Positions 35,613-44,900 of a stretch of 64,000 bases of DNA are shown here, piece by piece (position 1 is the stretch's first letter; each line of letters opens with the position of its first letter). The translations under genes and the position numbers were made by a program. The notes under the pieces were generated by a model. The model saw nothing but the letters and a program-made list of their open reading frames with translations. It was not told where the DNA came from and did no database searches. This DNA comes from Phenylobacterium sp. (GTDB lineage Bacteria > Pseudomonadota > Alphaproteobacteria > Caulobacterales > Caulobacteraceae), in NCBI GenBank assembly GCA_017991675.1, contig JAGOQB010000008.1, forward strand, positions 36,501 to 100,500. The letters run 5' to 3'.

Positions 35613-36371
35613 TCAGAAGAGGCCCAGCGCCCGGAAACTGGCGGTCCCGTCCCGGCCGACGACCAGGTGGTCGTGGACGGCGATGCGCAGGGCGCGGGCG
35701 GCGTCGACGACTTCCTTGGTCATGGCGATGTCGGCCTGGGACGGGGTCGGATCGCCGGACGGATGGTTGTGCACCAGGATCACGGCGCTGGCCGACAGCT
35801 CCAGCGCCCGACGCACGACCTCGCGCGGATAGACGGGGGCATGATCGACGGTGCCATGGTTCATCACCTCGTCGGCGATGAGCTGGTTTTTCTTGTCGAG
35901 GAAGAGGACGCGGAACTGCTCGCGCGGAGCGTGGGCGAGGCCGAGCTTCACATAGTCGAGCAACTGGCTCCACGAGGAGATCACCGGCCGCTTGCCGACC
36001 GCCGCGCGCCCGACCCGCAGGCCCACCTCGGCTAGCAGCTTGAGGTCGAAGGCGACGGCCTCGCCGACGCCGGGAACGCTGCGCAGCTCTGCCGGCGAGG
36101 CGGCCAGCACCCCGGCGAGCGAGCCGAACCGGGTCAGCAGCGCCTTGGCCAGCGGCTTGACGTCGCCGCGCGGGATGGAGCGGAACAGCTGCAGCTCAAG
36201 CAGTTCGTAGTCGGGCAGGGCGGCGAGTTCGCGGCCGGCGCGCTCGCGCAGCCGCTCGCGGTGGCCGTGGAAATGCGGCCGCGGCGCTTTGACCGGACGC
36301 GTCGGCGCAGCCGACCAAAGGTCAGGCTGCGGGGCCTCGGCAAGGTGGCGCGATCCGTCCATGCCGAACAC
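35613..36371 (-). CDS. radC: RadC family JAB/MPN-domain protein
   Basis: A 252-aa protein. An N-terminal helix-hairpin-helix region (residues about 40-115; [20 protein letters not shown]) precedes a JAMM metalloprotease-like domain with H-X-H-X7-D, seen in [33 protein letters not shown] is also conserved. Despite its name a role in DNA repair is unproven; RadC proteins are linked to natural transformation and MPN-type peptidase or nuclease activity. An in-frame ATG at codon 4 is an alternative start. Confidence 0.9.
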   Translation of the reverse strand: MFGMDGSRHLAEAPQPDLWSAAPTRPVKAPRPHFHGHRERLRERAGRELAALPDYELLELQLFRSIPRGDVKPLAKALLTRFGSLAGVLAASPAELRSVPGVGEAVAFDLKLLAEVGLRVGRAAVGKRPVISSWSQLLDYVKLGLAHAPREQFRVLFLDKKNQLIADEVMNHGTVDHAPVYPREVVRRALELSASAVILVHNHPSGDPTPSQADIAMTKEVVDAARALRIAVHDHLVVGRDGTASFRALGLF

Positions 36372-36441
36372 TGTTCGTCATTTGTTCGAGCTTGGCAAGG
36401 GGCGTGCGTCGGCGGGACTTCGCAACCCTGCCGCGCGCTTG

Positions 36442-37260
36442 TCAGTCCGCCTGGACCGGCGGCTTGAAGAGGCTGGCCGGCGAGGCGGTGAAGATCTCGT
36501 AGCCGTCGTCGGTGACCCCGATCGAGTGCTCGCACTGGGCCGAGAGCGACTTGTCGCGGGTGACCGCCGTCCAGCCATCGGCGAGCAGCTTCACCTGGTA
36601 CTTGCCGAGGTTCACCATCGGCTCGATCGTGAAGAACATGCCCGGGGCCAGCACCTCGCCGGTACCCTTCTGGCCGAAGTGCAGGATGTTCGGGGCGTCG
36701 TGGAACACCTTGCCCAGGCCGTGACCGCAGAAGTCGCGGACCACCGAGCAGCGCATCGATTCCACGTATTGCTGGATGGCGTGGCCGATGTCGCCGGTGC
36801 GGGCTCCCGGTTTGACCTGGTCGAGGCCGCGCTGCAGCGCCTCGTAGGTGATGTCGATCAGGCGCTTGGAGCGCGGGGCGATCGGGCCGACGCCGTACAT
36901 GCGGCTGGTGTCGCCGTGCCAGCCGTCGACGATGACGGTGACGTCGATGTTGACGATGTCGCCGTCGCGCAGGACCCGCTCGCCCGGGATGCCGTGGCAG
37001 ACGATGTGGTTGGGCGAGATGCAGGTGGTCTTGCCGTAGCCGCGATAGAACAGGCAGGCCGGGACGGCGCCATGGTCGAGGATGAACTCACGCGCCAGGT
37101 CGTCGAGCTTTTCCGTCACCGCGCCCGGAACGACGTGCGGGGTCAGCATGTCGAGGCACTCGGCGGCCAGCTTGCCGGCGGCGCGCATGCCCTCGAAGCC
37201 TTCGGGCCCGTGGATGCGGATCTGGCCCGTGCGATGCGCTGCTTCGAGGACGTCGGTCAT
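36442..37260 (-). CDS. map: Type I methionine aminopeptidase
   Basis: A 272-aa cytosolic enzyme that removes the initiator methionine. The five metal ligands sit in conserved contexts: NIDVTVIVDGWHGDTSRMY (two Asp), CGHGLGKVFHDAP (His), FFTIEPMV (Glu) and CEHSIGV (Glu region). CISPNHIVCHGIP contains the substrate-binding His. Length is normal. The short gap to radC (70 bases) suggests possible co-transcription. About 226 bases upstream separate it from the divergent LtaS-like gene. Confidence 0.95.
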   Translation of the reverse strand: MTDVLEAAHRTGQIRIHGPEGFEGMRAAGKLAAECLDMLTPHVVPGAVTEKLDDLAREFILDHGAVPACLFYRGYGKTTCISPNHIVCHGIPGERVLRDGDIVNIDVTVIVDGWHGDTSRMYGVGPIAPRSKRLIDITYEALQRGLDQVKPGARTGDIGHAIQQYVESMRCSVVRDFCGHGLGKVFHDAPNILHFGQKGTGEVLAPGMFFTIEPMVNLGKYQVKLLADGWTAVTRDKSLSAQCEHSIGVTDDGYEIFTASPASLFKPPVQAD

Positions 37261-37486
37261 GGCGGTGTTCTTTCGGCTTCCGTGAGCGTCGCGTCTCGCC
37301 GCGAAGCGGGCGGGCGATGGCGATGGTGCTGGGGCTTATATCGCAATCATAGCACAGGAGTTCCACCCCGGCCCGCGCCGCAATGGCGCCGCCACCATGT
37401 CGAGTGGGGCGCTGTGGAACGCTCCTTGTACGTGCGAAACCTGTAGTTCAGTATATGGATCATTCTGGGACGGCAGGGCTAGTTGG

Positions 37487-38941
37487 ATGAGTTCGCGAGT
37501 AGATGAGGTTGATTGGCGTCCAGATACGGTCGCGGTTGGCCCGGGCGATTTTGAGTTTCAGCTCAAAAAGAGCTGGCGCCAGACGCTGCTGCTCTTCGCC
37601 CTGACTGTCCTGTTTCCGACGGCGCTGATCTATGTTCTGAGCAAGCGGTTCGGATTCACAGTCTCGGTTATCAATCTTGACCTGTTGGCGCTGTGTGTGA
37701 TCTCCGCGCTGATCGCGCGCAAGTTTCCGCGAACCGCCGCGGCCGTCGCCGCCTTGGGCGTCGGCGTGATCGTCGGGCTGCAGGTGCTGCTGGCGGTCGG
37801 GCTGGTCTACATCGACGATCCTGCGCTGATCGGCGAATATCTTCAGTTTGCGGCGCACTGGCCTTGGGGCCTGATCGCGACGTGGGGGGCGGTCGGCATG
37901 GCCGCGGTTGGGCTGCTGTTCCTGTCCCTTCGCAAAGTAAAAATGACCCAGGTGCGCGCAAAGCCGGCGCTGGTGTTGCTTGTGGCGCTTCTAGCCATCG
38001 ACCTTGTCGGGCGAACCGAACTCGGCTTCTCGCTGATCAAAATCAATCCGACCACCAGCACCGCAGCTCGTTCTCTCGGGGTCCTGAAGAGCTGGGCGCG
38101 GAACCCCGGGTTCACCCACGTCACGCACCCGGGCCAGTCGATGGCGGGGCGATTGACCAATGGGGCTCCGATCCCGGACAAGATCCTCTCGATTTCGGTC
38201 GAAGCGTTCGGCTTGGCCAACGACCAGGCGTTCAACAACGACATCGCCCGGCCGTTGGAGCAGCGCCTGGGCGGTCTCTACGCCATCGAACGAGGCAGCC
38301 ATCCGTATAAGGGAGCGACTCTGGCCGGCGAGCTGCGCGAACTGTGCGGCCTGCGGATCACTGGCACGCCGACGCAAGCCGCGGCGAACAAGATCAGCCC
38401 GAGTTGCCTCCCCGCGCTGCTGGACAAGATGGGTTACAAGACGACGGCAATGCACGGCAATTCGCGGTTTTTCTACAACCGCAGCGTGCTGTACTCAGCG
38501 CTCGGCTTTCAGAAGGCGTATTTCTACGAAGACTTCTCGGCCCAGGGCGCGAAGGCCTGCAACACGCGCTCGTTCTCGGGCACTTGCGACAACGAGGTCC
38601 TGCAGGTGGCGATGAAGTCCCTTGAGCGCGGGCCCAAGGCGTTCGTCCACGTCATGACGCTGGAGACGCACTTTCCGCTGACCGCCGTCACGCCCCAGGA
38701 CAAGGCGTGCAACGCGGGAGCGGACTCTGAAGCGCGCGCACTCTGCGTCTACAAGAACAGCTTTAGCCGAACCATGGAGACCATCGCCTCGTCGATCGAG
38801 AGCGCCAAGGTCCAGCCCGACGTCGTCTACATCTATGGGGATCATGCTCCGCCGTACGTGGTCGCGCAGGAACGGGCCTTCTTTGATCGCCACAATGTGC
38901 CGGTCATCGTCTTGCGTCGTTTGGACGGGCGCGCGGGATGA
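37487..38941 (+). CDS. LtaS-like sulfatase-fold membrane phosphotransferase
   Basis: A 484-aa protein with about five membrane segments in residues 32-180 and a periplasmic alkaline-phosphatase-fold domain beyond about 225. Metal-site elements are ISVEAFG (Glu239), YKGATLAGE with the likely nucleophile Thr278, and YIYGDHAPP (Asp/His). This is the arrangement of phosphoglycerol and phosphoethanolamine transferases (LtaS, OpgB, Ept groups), which take head groups from phospholipids and leave diacylglycerol. The next gene, overlapping by 4 bases (ATGA), is a lipid kinase that could recycle that diacylglycerol. The acceptor is unknown: a periplasmic glycan or a surface polymer. The start at ATG 37487 has a weak ribosome site. 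Confidence 0.82.
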   Translation: MSSRVDEVDWRPDTVAVGPGDFEFQLKKSWRQTLLLFALTVLFPTALIYVLSKRFGFTVSVINLDLLALCVISALIARKFPRTAAAVAALGVGVIVGLQVLLAVGLVYIDDPALIGEYLQFAAHWPWGLIATWGAVGMAAVGLLFLSLRKVKMTQVRAKPALVLLVALLAIDLVGRTELGFSLIKINPTTSTAARSLGVLKSWARNPGFTHVTHPGQSMAGRLTNGAPIPDKILSISVEAFGLANDQAFNNDIARPLEQRLGGLYAIERGSHPYKGATLAGELRELCGLRITGTPTQAAANKISPSCLPALLDKMGYKTTAMHGNSRFFYNRSVLYSALGFQKAYFYEDFSAQGAKACNTRSFSGTCDNEVLQVAMKSLERGPKAFVHVMTLETHFPLTAVTPQDKACNAGADSEARALCVYKNSFSRTMETIASSIESAKVQPDVVYIYGDHAPPYVVAQERAFFDRHNVPVIVLRRLDGRAG

Positions 38942-39879
38942 CGCGCCCGCTCCGCCATGCGCCGGGATTGGTGGGGCAGGCCGAGTTGCTGCGCGCGCCG
39001 CTTAAGGCGCAGCCCAAAGCGGTCTTCGTCGTCAATCCAAAGGCCGGCGACGGGCCAGGGAAGTTTGTCCGGCTCCTGGAGCGCCGACTGCCGCCTGCGG
39101 CGCTTCGATACGACGTCGCCATGACCACGGCGGCGGGGGACGGCGAGCGTATTGCGGCGAACGCCGCGGCCGCGGGCTATGACATCGTTGTGGCGGTGGG
39201 CGGCGACGGCACGGTCAACGAGGTCGCTCGCGGCCTGCTGCGGGACCCCCGGGCGGCGCTGGCGATCATACCGACGGGTTCAGGCAACGGAGCGGCGCGC
39301 CATCTTGGTATTCCACTCGGCGTGTCGGGCGCCTTGAAGGTTCTCAATCGCCCGACTGCGACGAGAATAGACGTCGGGCTGATCAACGGGCACCCCTTCC
39401 TCTGCACAGCGGGCCTTGGCTTCGATGCGCATGTCAGCAAGCATTTCGCGCGCTCGAAGACCCGCGGGATGGCGACCTACGCCAGGATCGCCCTTCAAGA
39501 ATACAGTGGCTTCCGATCCAAGCCGATCCGGCTGCATCTCGACGGGCAGGGGATCGACCACGACTGCTATGTGCTGGCGTTCGCCAACGCGGCCCAATAC
39601 GGCAACAATGTCTTCATCGCACCGCTGGCTGACGTGGCTGACGGGCTACTGGACCTGTGCCTGATTGAGGACATGCCCATTCGCAGAGCTTTGCGGGTGG
39701 CCTATGGGCTTGCGGCGGGCGATCTGCCGAAGTCCCGGGCGGCGATTTACTACAAGGCCAGCCAGACCGTCGTGACGGCGCAAGAGCCGATCGGCTTCCA
39801 CGTCGACGGCGACTACATGGGCGAGAGCGACCGTTTTGAGGTCTCTGTCTCGCCGCTCGCGCTCCGCGTCTGCGTGTGA
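38938..39879 (+). CDS. Diacylglycerol/lipid kinase family protein
   Basis: A 313-aa kinase of the DgkB/YegS family. The nucleotide-binding motif is GGDGTVNE at residues 88-95. VFVVNPKAGDGPGKF at the N-terminus, IIPTGSGNGAARHLGIP and the C-terminal HVDGDYMG block are all conserved. It phosphorylates a lipid hydroxyl, probably diacylglycerol to phosphatidic acid, at the inner face of the membrane. It is translationally coupled to the LtaS-like phosphotransferase. The first 25 residues are an extra extension relative to YegS. Confidence 0.9.
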   Translation: MTRPLRHAPGLVGQAELLRAPLKAQPKAVFVVNPKAGDGPGKFVRLLERRLPPAALRYDVAMTTAAGDGERIAANAAAAGYDIVVAVGGDGTVNEVARGLLRDPRAALAIIPTGSGNGAARHLGIPLGVSGALKVLNRPTATRIDVGLINGHPFLCTAGLGFDAHVSKHFARSKTRGMATYARIALQEYSGFRSKPIRLHLDGQGIDHDCYVLAFANAAQYGNNVFIAPLADVADGLLDLCLIEDMPIRRALRVAYGLAAGDLPKSRAAIYYKASQTVVTAQEPIGFHVDGDYMGESDRFEVSVSPLALRVCV

Positions 39880-39882
39880 GGG

Positions 39883-40584
39883 CTAGCGGCGCCAGGTAAG
39901 AGGCCGTGCGATCCGCACCCCATTTGTAGTGACGTTGCAGCCGTAAATCAGCACCTCGACCCCTGATGTGGCCGCCTGATCGAGGGCGGCCGCGAATGCA
40001 GGGTCGAGGTCGCGGCAGGCCGAGAAACTGAGGCAGTCGTCTCGCTGGACGACGAACAGGACGACGGCGCGGTCGCCCTGTGCGGCCATGGCTTCCAATT
40101 CGCGCAAGTGCTTCGATGATCGCGCCGCCACGCAATCCGGAAATTCGGCGAGTCCGGGGGAGCGCATGAGGTGGACATTCTTCACTTCGAGCCAGCAGGC
40201 CGGTCGTCCCTCGTGCTCGAGCAGGAAGTCGACCCGCGAGGCCGCGCCGTACTTCACCTCGCGCCGGTGGACGGCGTAGCCGGCGACCTCGGGGATCGCG
40301 TCGGCGGCCAGGGCCTCGGCGACCAGGCGGTTGGGGTGCATGGTGTTGACCCCGACCAGGCCGCCGTCGGCCTCGACCAGCTCCAGGGTGTGAGCGAGCT
40401 TGCGCTTGGGGTCGTCCGACTTCGACAGCCAGACCGGCAGGCCCGGAACGTTCAAGCCGAGCATCGCCCCCGGATTGGGGCAGTGGGCGGTCACCGGAGT
40501 TCCGTCGTCGAGCACGACGTCGGCGAAGAAGCGCTTGTAGCGGCTGACGAGCTGGCCGCGGACCAGGGGCTGGGCGAATTCCAA
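39883..40584 (-). CDS. sfsA: Sugar fermentation stimulation protein homologue
   Basis: A 233-aa protein with the SfsA blocks [50 protein letters not shown] and [20 protein letters not shown]. The D-X-E-X-K-like LEVKN fold indicates a nuclease-like core; SfsA binds DNA and in E. coli affects maltose metabolism. I place the start at TTG 40584 ([19 protein letters not shown] upstream) because it matches the usual family length; ATG 40659 would add 25 atypical residues. It is divergent from the CinA-like gene. Confidence 0.9.
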   Translation of the reverse strand: MEFAQPLVRGQLVSRYKRFFADVVLDDGTPVTAHCPNPGAMLGLNVPGLPVWLSKSDDPKRKLAHTLELVEADGGLVGVNTMHPNRLVAEALAADAIPEVAGYAVHRREVKYGAASRVDFLLEHEGRPACWLEVKNVHLMRSPGLAEFPDCVAARSSKHLRELEAMAAQGDRAVVLFVVQRDDCLSFSACRDLDPAFAAALDQAATSGVEVLIYGCNVTTNGVRIARPLTWRR

Positions 40585-40729
40585 TGGGCGTTCCTTGAGC
40601 GGGTCGAACAGGCCGTGGCTAGCATCTGAGCGGCGTGCTGCGCAAAGCGGCGGGCGCATGACAGGTTGTGCGCGCCTGCGCGGGCCTCTAGTCAGGTGCG
40701 ACACAATGGCGGGCGTTGCGGAGGTGCGT

Positions 40730-41497
40730 ATGGCGGGTTCGACGGACGGCCGGGTGACCGCAGCGGTGCTGATCATCGGCGACGAGATCCTGTCGGGGCG
40801 CACGCAGGACACCAATCTGCGCGACATCGCCCGGTATCTGGGCGTGCTGGGCGTCGACCTGGCCGAGGCGCGGACCGTGCCGGACGTGCAGGACGAGATC
40901 GTCGCGGCGCTGAACGCCTTGCGCGAGCGCTACGATTATGTGCTGACCACCGGCGGCATCGGCCCGACTCATGACGACATCACCGCCGACGCGGTGGCCG
41001 CGGCCTTCGGCGTCGAGCTGATCGAGCATCCCGAGATCATCGCCATGATGACCGCCCGCTGGGGCGTGGAGCTGAACGCCGCGCGCCGGCGGATGGCGCG
41101 GGTGCCGGTCGGCGGAGAGCTGGTCAAGAACCCGGTGCAGGGGCCGCCCGGCTTCACCATCGGCAACGTCTTCGTGCTGGCCGGCGTGCCGACGATCATG
41201 CGCGGCATGCTGGAGGACGTGGGCTGGCGCCTGCGCGGCGGCGCGGTCACCGTGGCGCGCACGGTGCGGGTCGAGGGGTCGGGCGAGGGGGTGATCGCCG
41301 CGCCGCTGGAGGCGGTGGCCAAGGCCCATCCGGACATGTCGCTGGGCAGCTATCCGTTCTTCGGCGACGGCGGCTACGGGTCGAACCTGGTGCTGCGCAG
41401 CCGTGATCCCGAGGAGCTGGCGCGGGCGCTGGACGAACTGGTGGCGGCGTTGCGCGAGGCCGGCGTCACCGACGTGCGCGAAGTCGAGAACGCCTAG
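40730..41497 (+). CDS. CinA-like competence/damage-inducible protein A, molybdopterin-binding domain
   Basis: A 255-aa protein made of the MoCF/MoaB-like domain only. [19 protein letters not shown] and [20 protein letters not shown] are the defining blocks. The C-terminal nicotinamide-nucleotide deamidase domain of full CinA is absent, as in many alphaproteobacterial versions. It may hydrolyse ADP-ribose-like or pyrophosphate substrates; competence involvement is unproven. ATG 40730 with GGAGG is preferred; ATG 40706 is possible. Confidence 0.88.
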   Translation: MAGSTDGRVTAAVLIIGDEILSGRTQDTNLRDIARYLGVLGVDLAEARTVPDVQDEIVAALNALRERYDYVLTTGGIGPTHDDITADAVAAAFGVELIEHPEIIAMMTARWGVELNAARRRMARVPVGGELVKNPVQGPPGFTIGNVFVLAGVPTIMRGMLEDVGWRLRGGAVTVARTVRVEGSGEGVIAAPLEAVAKAHPDMSLGSYPFFGDGGYGSNLVLRSRDPEELARALDELVAALREAGVTDVREVENA

Positions 41498-41513
41498 CGA
41501 TCCGCTGATCTTT

Positions 41514-41544
41514 GATGAACCAGCCGGCGAGCGGCTGGTTCATC
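41514..41544 (+). terminator. 13-bp hairpin after the CinA-like gene
   Basis: GATGAACCAGCCG (41514-41526) and CGGCTGGTTCATC (41532-41544) pair perfectly around a 5-base loop, 17 bases past the stop codon. No T-run follows, so it could be a factor-dependent terminator or an RNA-stabilising stem. Confidence 0.5.
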
Positions 41545-41575
41545 GCTCATCTGTAAGCCGGGCGAACCAACTTGC

Positions 41576-41623
41576 CGACGACCTACTTCCAGCCCGGGAT
41601 GGGTATGGAGGCGATAGCCACCA
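41576..41623 (-). pseudogene. Possible 5S rRNA remnant with internal deletion
   Basis: Read on the minus strand this region ends AGTAGGTCGTCG, the typical 3' end of alphaproteobacterial 5S rRNA. It begins TGGTGGCTAT, the typical 5' end, with CCCATCCC between, in the right order. Only about 48 of the expected 115-120 bases are present. I compared it with 5S sequences from memory only, so chance similarity is possible. It lies in a 461-base gap without convincing genes. Confidence 0.35.
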
Positions 41624-41673
41624 CTTTGTGTGGCCAAGCTTGCGTAACAGTGTTCTGCCTGTTTTATGCTGGC

Positions 41674-41716
41674 GGCGACGTCGGCGACGTCGGCGACGTC
41701 GGCGACGTCGGCGACG
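41674..41716 (+). repeat. 9-bp tandem repeat, 4.8 copies of GGCGACGTC
   Basis: Four exact copies of GGCGACGTC (41674-41709) are followed by a partial copy to 41716. The unit length keeps an open frame (Gly-Asp-Val repeats) in a 92-codon plus-strand frame at 41572-41850. Its flanks look non-coding, so I do not call a gene. Slippage could make the copy number vary among strains. The rest of the gap (41717-41958) must carry the promoter of the following large gene; I see no clear operator. Confidence 0.75.
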
Positions 41717-41958
41717 AGAGGCGCGGGGCGACCGCATTTGCGATCGTCTCGGCGTGGTCGCTTTCAAGATCTTGGCGTCATGCCGGTCCGCGGGACCAGG
41801 CCAATAGTGACTTTAGCTTGCTCGGAGTTCTGATGTCAGTGGTGTGTTAGGGTGAGGACCAGTACTGCGCGGCCGCCTGCCTTGTCTCAACTGAGGTAGA
41901 GCAGAGGTCGGGCGCAGTCAGCCCTCGCGCGCCGGACGGTTGTTGGCGAGGGTGTTCC

Positions 41959-44900
41959 TTGAACCAAATCCGCGAAAGCGCCCGACTGCCGTCGAGCAGG
42001 CGCGAAAAGCAGCACCTCGTTCTGAGTCCGAATGAAGAACGCTATGTGCTGGCCGAGACGCTCACGCCGCACATCTATATCCTGCCGTTCACCTACCGCA
42101 TTCGTGGCCGCCTGGACGTCGCGAAGCTCGAAGAAGCGCTGCAGTATGTCTGCGACCGTCACGAAACCATGCGCCAAGGGTTCGAGCCGGGCGCCGACGG
42201 GCGGTTCGAGAAGTATGTCGAAGCGGCCGGCGATGCATCGTTGCTCTACGTCGACATGGCAGGCGCGGGCGCGGACGAAGTCCAGTCCCTGATCCATGAG
42301 CGCCTCTTCCGCAAACCGGATCTTACGCCGTGCTCCCTGCATACCTTCGTGCTCGTCCGTACCGGAGAAGACGAGCACGTCCTGAGTATTTCGCACCATC
42401 ACAGCACCAGTGACGGTCAATCGATGCGGTTGTTCACGCGCGAGCTGTTCGACCGCTACAGCGGTGTGGAGGTCTCGGCCACGCCCGTGGATTTCAGCGC
42501 GCTTTGGGAAGGCGATTGGCGAAATTCGGAGCGATACGAGGCCGCCTCGGCCTTTTGGCGCAATTGCCTGAAGGACGTCGAGGAGCTGGTTCCCCTGCCC
42601 GAGGACCGCCCATCGGGCGGCAGCTCGGAAGAGCTAAGCGTCAGGCTGACGCTGCCGCCCGAGCTGATCGAGGCGACGGACGCGGCGGCCAAGGCGCTCG
42701 GCGTCTCGCAGTTCACGTTCTTCTATGCCGTCTGCGTGGTGTTCCTGGCGCGGTTGACCGGCGAGAAGCTGCTGTGCACGGCGTTTCAGAGCAACGGGCG
42801 GCGCCTATTCGACGACGCGGTCAACGTCACTGGCGCGTTCTCGAATGCGTTGGTGCTGGCGACGCCGCTTGAGGAGCAGCGGCCGTTCGCCGACCTGGCG
42901 CGCCGGTTGAAAGTCGATATCCGGGCGGCGATCGACAACGAGATCTGCCCCTACCACCACGTCATTCAGGACAGCGGCCTGCATCCGCGGTTCGGGATCA
43001 ACTGGTATCCCTTGCTGCCCAAGCTGGTCGCCGAGGGGCTGAACGTCTCCGACGCCGACCTGTCGGATCGCCAAAGCGACTACGACCTCAACATCCGGTT
43101 CGTGCGCGGCGTCGACAGCTTTGAGGTGATCCTGTTCCACCATCTGGGCACGAGCCCTGAGCGCGTCCTCGACGGCGGCCGCCGGCTGTTGGAGCTTGCC
43201 GGGGCCTTCGCTCGCGATCCTGACCGGCCCATCGCCGATGTGCAGTCGAGGGACTTCGACTCGCAGGGCGTCCTGCCTGATGTCGCCGCCTCGCTTCCGG
43301 TCGCCGCCGGCGGCGTGTTGCACGCGCGGTTCCTGGAGGCGGCGAAGCGAACACCCGAGGCGATCGCCCTCGTGCAAGCGGGCGGCGCGACGACCTACGG
43401 CCAGCTGGAGGAGCGCAGCCTCGTCCTGGCGCGTAAACTCTGGCGCGCCGGTGTGCGCCCCGGCGACCGCGTGGGGATCGTGGCCGAGCGGACCTCGTCC
43501 CTCGTCTGGTCGATGCTGGCGGCCTCGCGCCTTGGGGCGACCTTTCTGGTCCTCGACAGCGGCTATCCGGAAGATCGGCTGCAAACCTTGGTCGGAATCG
43601 CGCGCCCCAAGGCGCTCCTGCACGTCGAGGGGCTCGACGAGCTCGCCCTGAATCTGGCTCGCCCCGACGATCTCATCGTGTTGGGTGCGGACGTGTCCCA
43701 TGATCGGGCGGGGCCGGCCGTCGATGGCGAGAGCGATTGGCTGGATCGGGCCGATCCGGAGGCGCCGGCCTACTATCTCATCACCTCGGGAAGCACCGGG
43801 ACGCCAAAATGCGTGGCGGTGTCGCACCAGCCCGTGCCGCACTTTGTCGAGTGGCAGGCGCGGACCTTCGAACTTGATGCGCGCGACCGCTTCACCATGC
43901 TTTCGGGGCTCGCGCACGACCCGCTGATGCGGGACATCTTCACGCCCCTCTCGTTGGGCGCGACGCTGCTGATCCCGGAACAGTCGGCGATTTCCGAGCC
44001 GGGAGAGCTGCCGCTGTGGTTTGCGCGGGAGCGGCCGACCGTCGCGCATCTGACCCCGAGCATGGGGCGTCTCCTCACCGCCCAGGGCAAGAAGCCGGTG
44101 CGCCTCGGGGATCTGCGCCTCTGCTTCTGGGGCGGGGAATTGCTCGCGCCGGGACTGATCGAGGCGGTCCGGAAGGTCGCCCCGTCGGCGGAGCATGTGA
44201 ATTTCTACGGCTCGACGGAGACGCCGCAGGCTGCGTCCTACTTCCGCTGCGGCGAGGACCTGGACTGGAAGTATGCGCCGGTCGGCACGGGCAGCGACGG
44301 CTTCCAGGTGTTCGTCGTCGATGCCGACCGGCGGCAGGTCGGCGTCGGTGAGCTCGGCGAGATCGCGGTGCGGTCCAACTATCTTAGCCTGGGCTATGTC
44401 CGAGACGGCCGTGTCCTGGCGCCGGATGACCGGGGCGAGGACGTCTTCGGTCGGCGTAACATCTATTTCACCGGCGATCGCGGGTTCCATATGCCCGACG
44501 GCCGGGTGGTCCTGCTTGGCCGCCAGGACGACCAGATCAAGGTTCGGGGCTATCGGGTCGACCTGTCCGAAGTCACGGCCGCTTTGTGCGGCCTGGCCGG
44601 CGTTCGAGAAGGCGTCGCCCTGGCCGACGGTCCCGAAGGCGATCGCCGCATTCGCGCCTTCGTGGTCGACGAACGGGCGGGCGCCGATGGCGCCGGCGAA
44701 CTGATGGCGCAACTGCGGCGGAAGCTGCCCAGCTACATGGTTCCGGCCGCCCTCGAGCGCCTGGACCGCCTGCCTCGGCTCCCCAACGGGAAGATCGACC
44801 GCAAGGCGCTGGAGGCGCGGCCGCAGGTCGCCGCTGTCGAGACCGCTCGCCCGAAGATGAGCGCAGCGGAATCCGAGCTCGCCGCCGCCTGGTCCAGCGT

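Noticed and set aside
37261-37486. Imperfect inverted similarity between GTTCCACCCC and GGGGCGCTGTGGAAC in the map/LtaS-like divergent gap
   Set aside because: Pairing is too interrupted to propose an operator or terminator.
41674-41716. CRISPR-like short repeats
   Set aside because: The unit is only 9 bases with no spacers and no cas genes nearby; a simple tandem repeat explains it.
41572-41850. 92-codon plus-strand frame with Gly-Asp-Val repeats
   Set aside because: Openness comes from the 9-bp tandem repeat. The flanks resemble non-coding sequence, possibly a 5S remnant, and there is no ribosome site.
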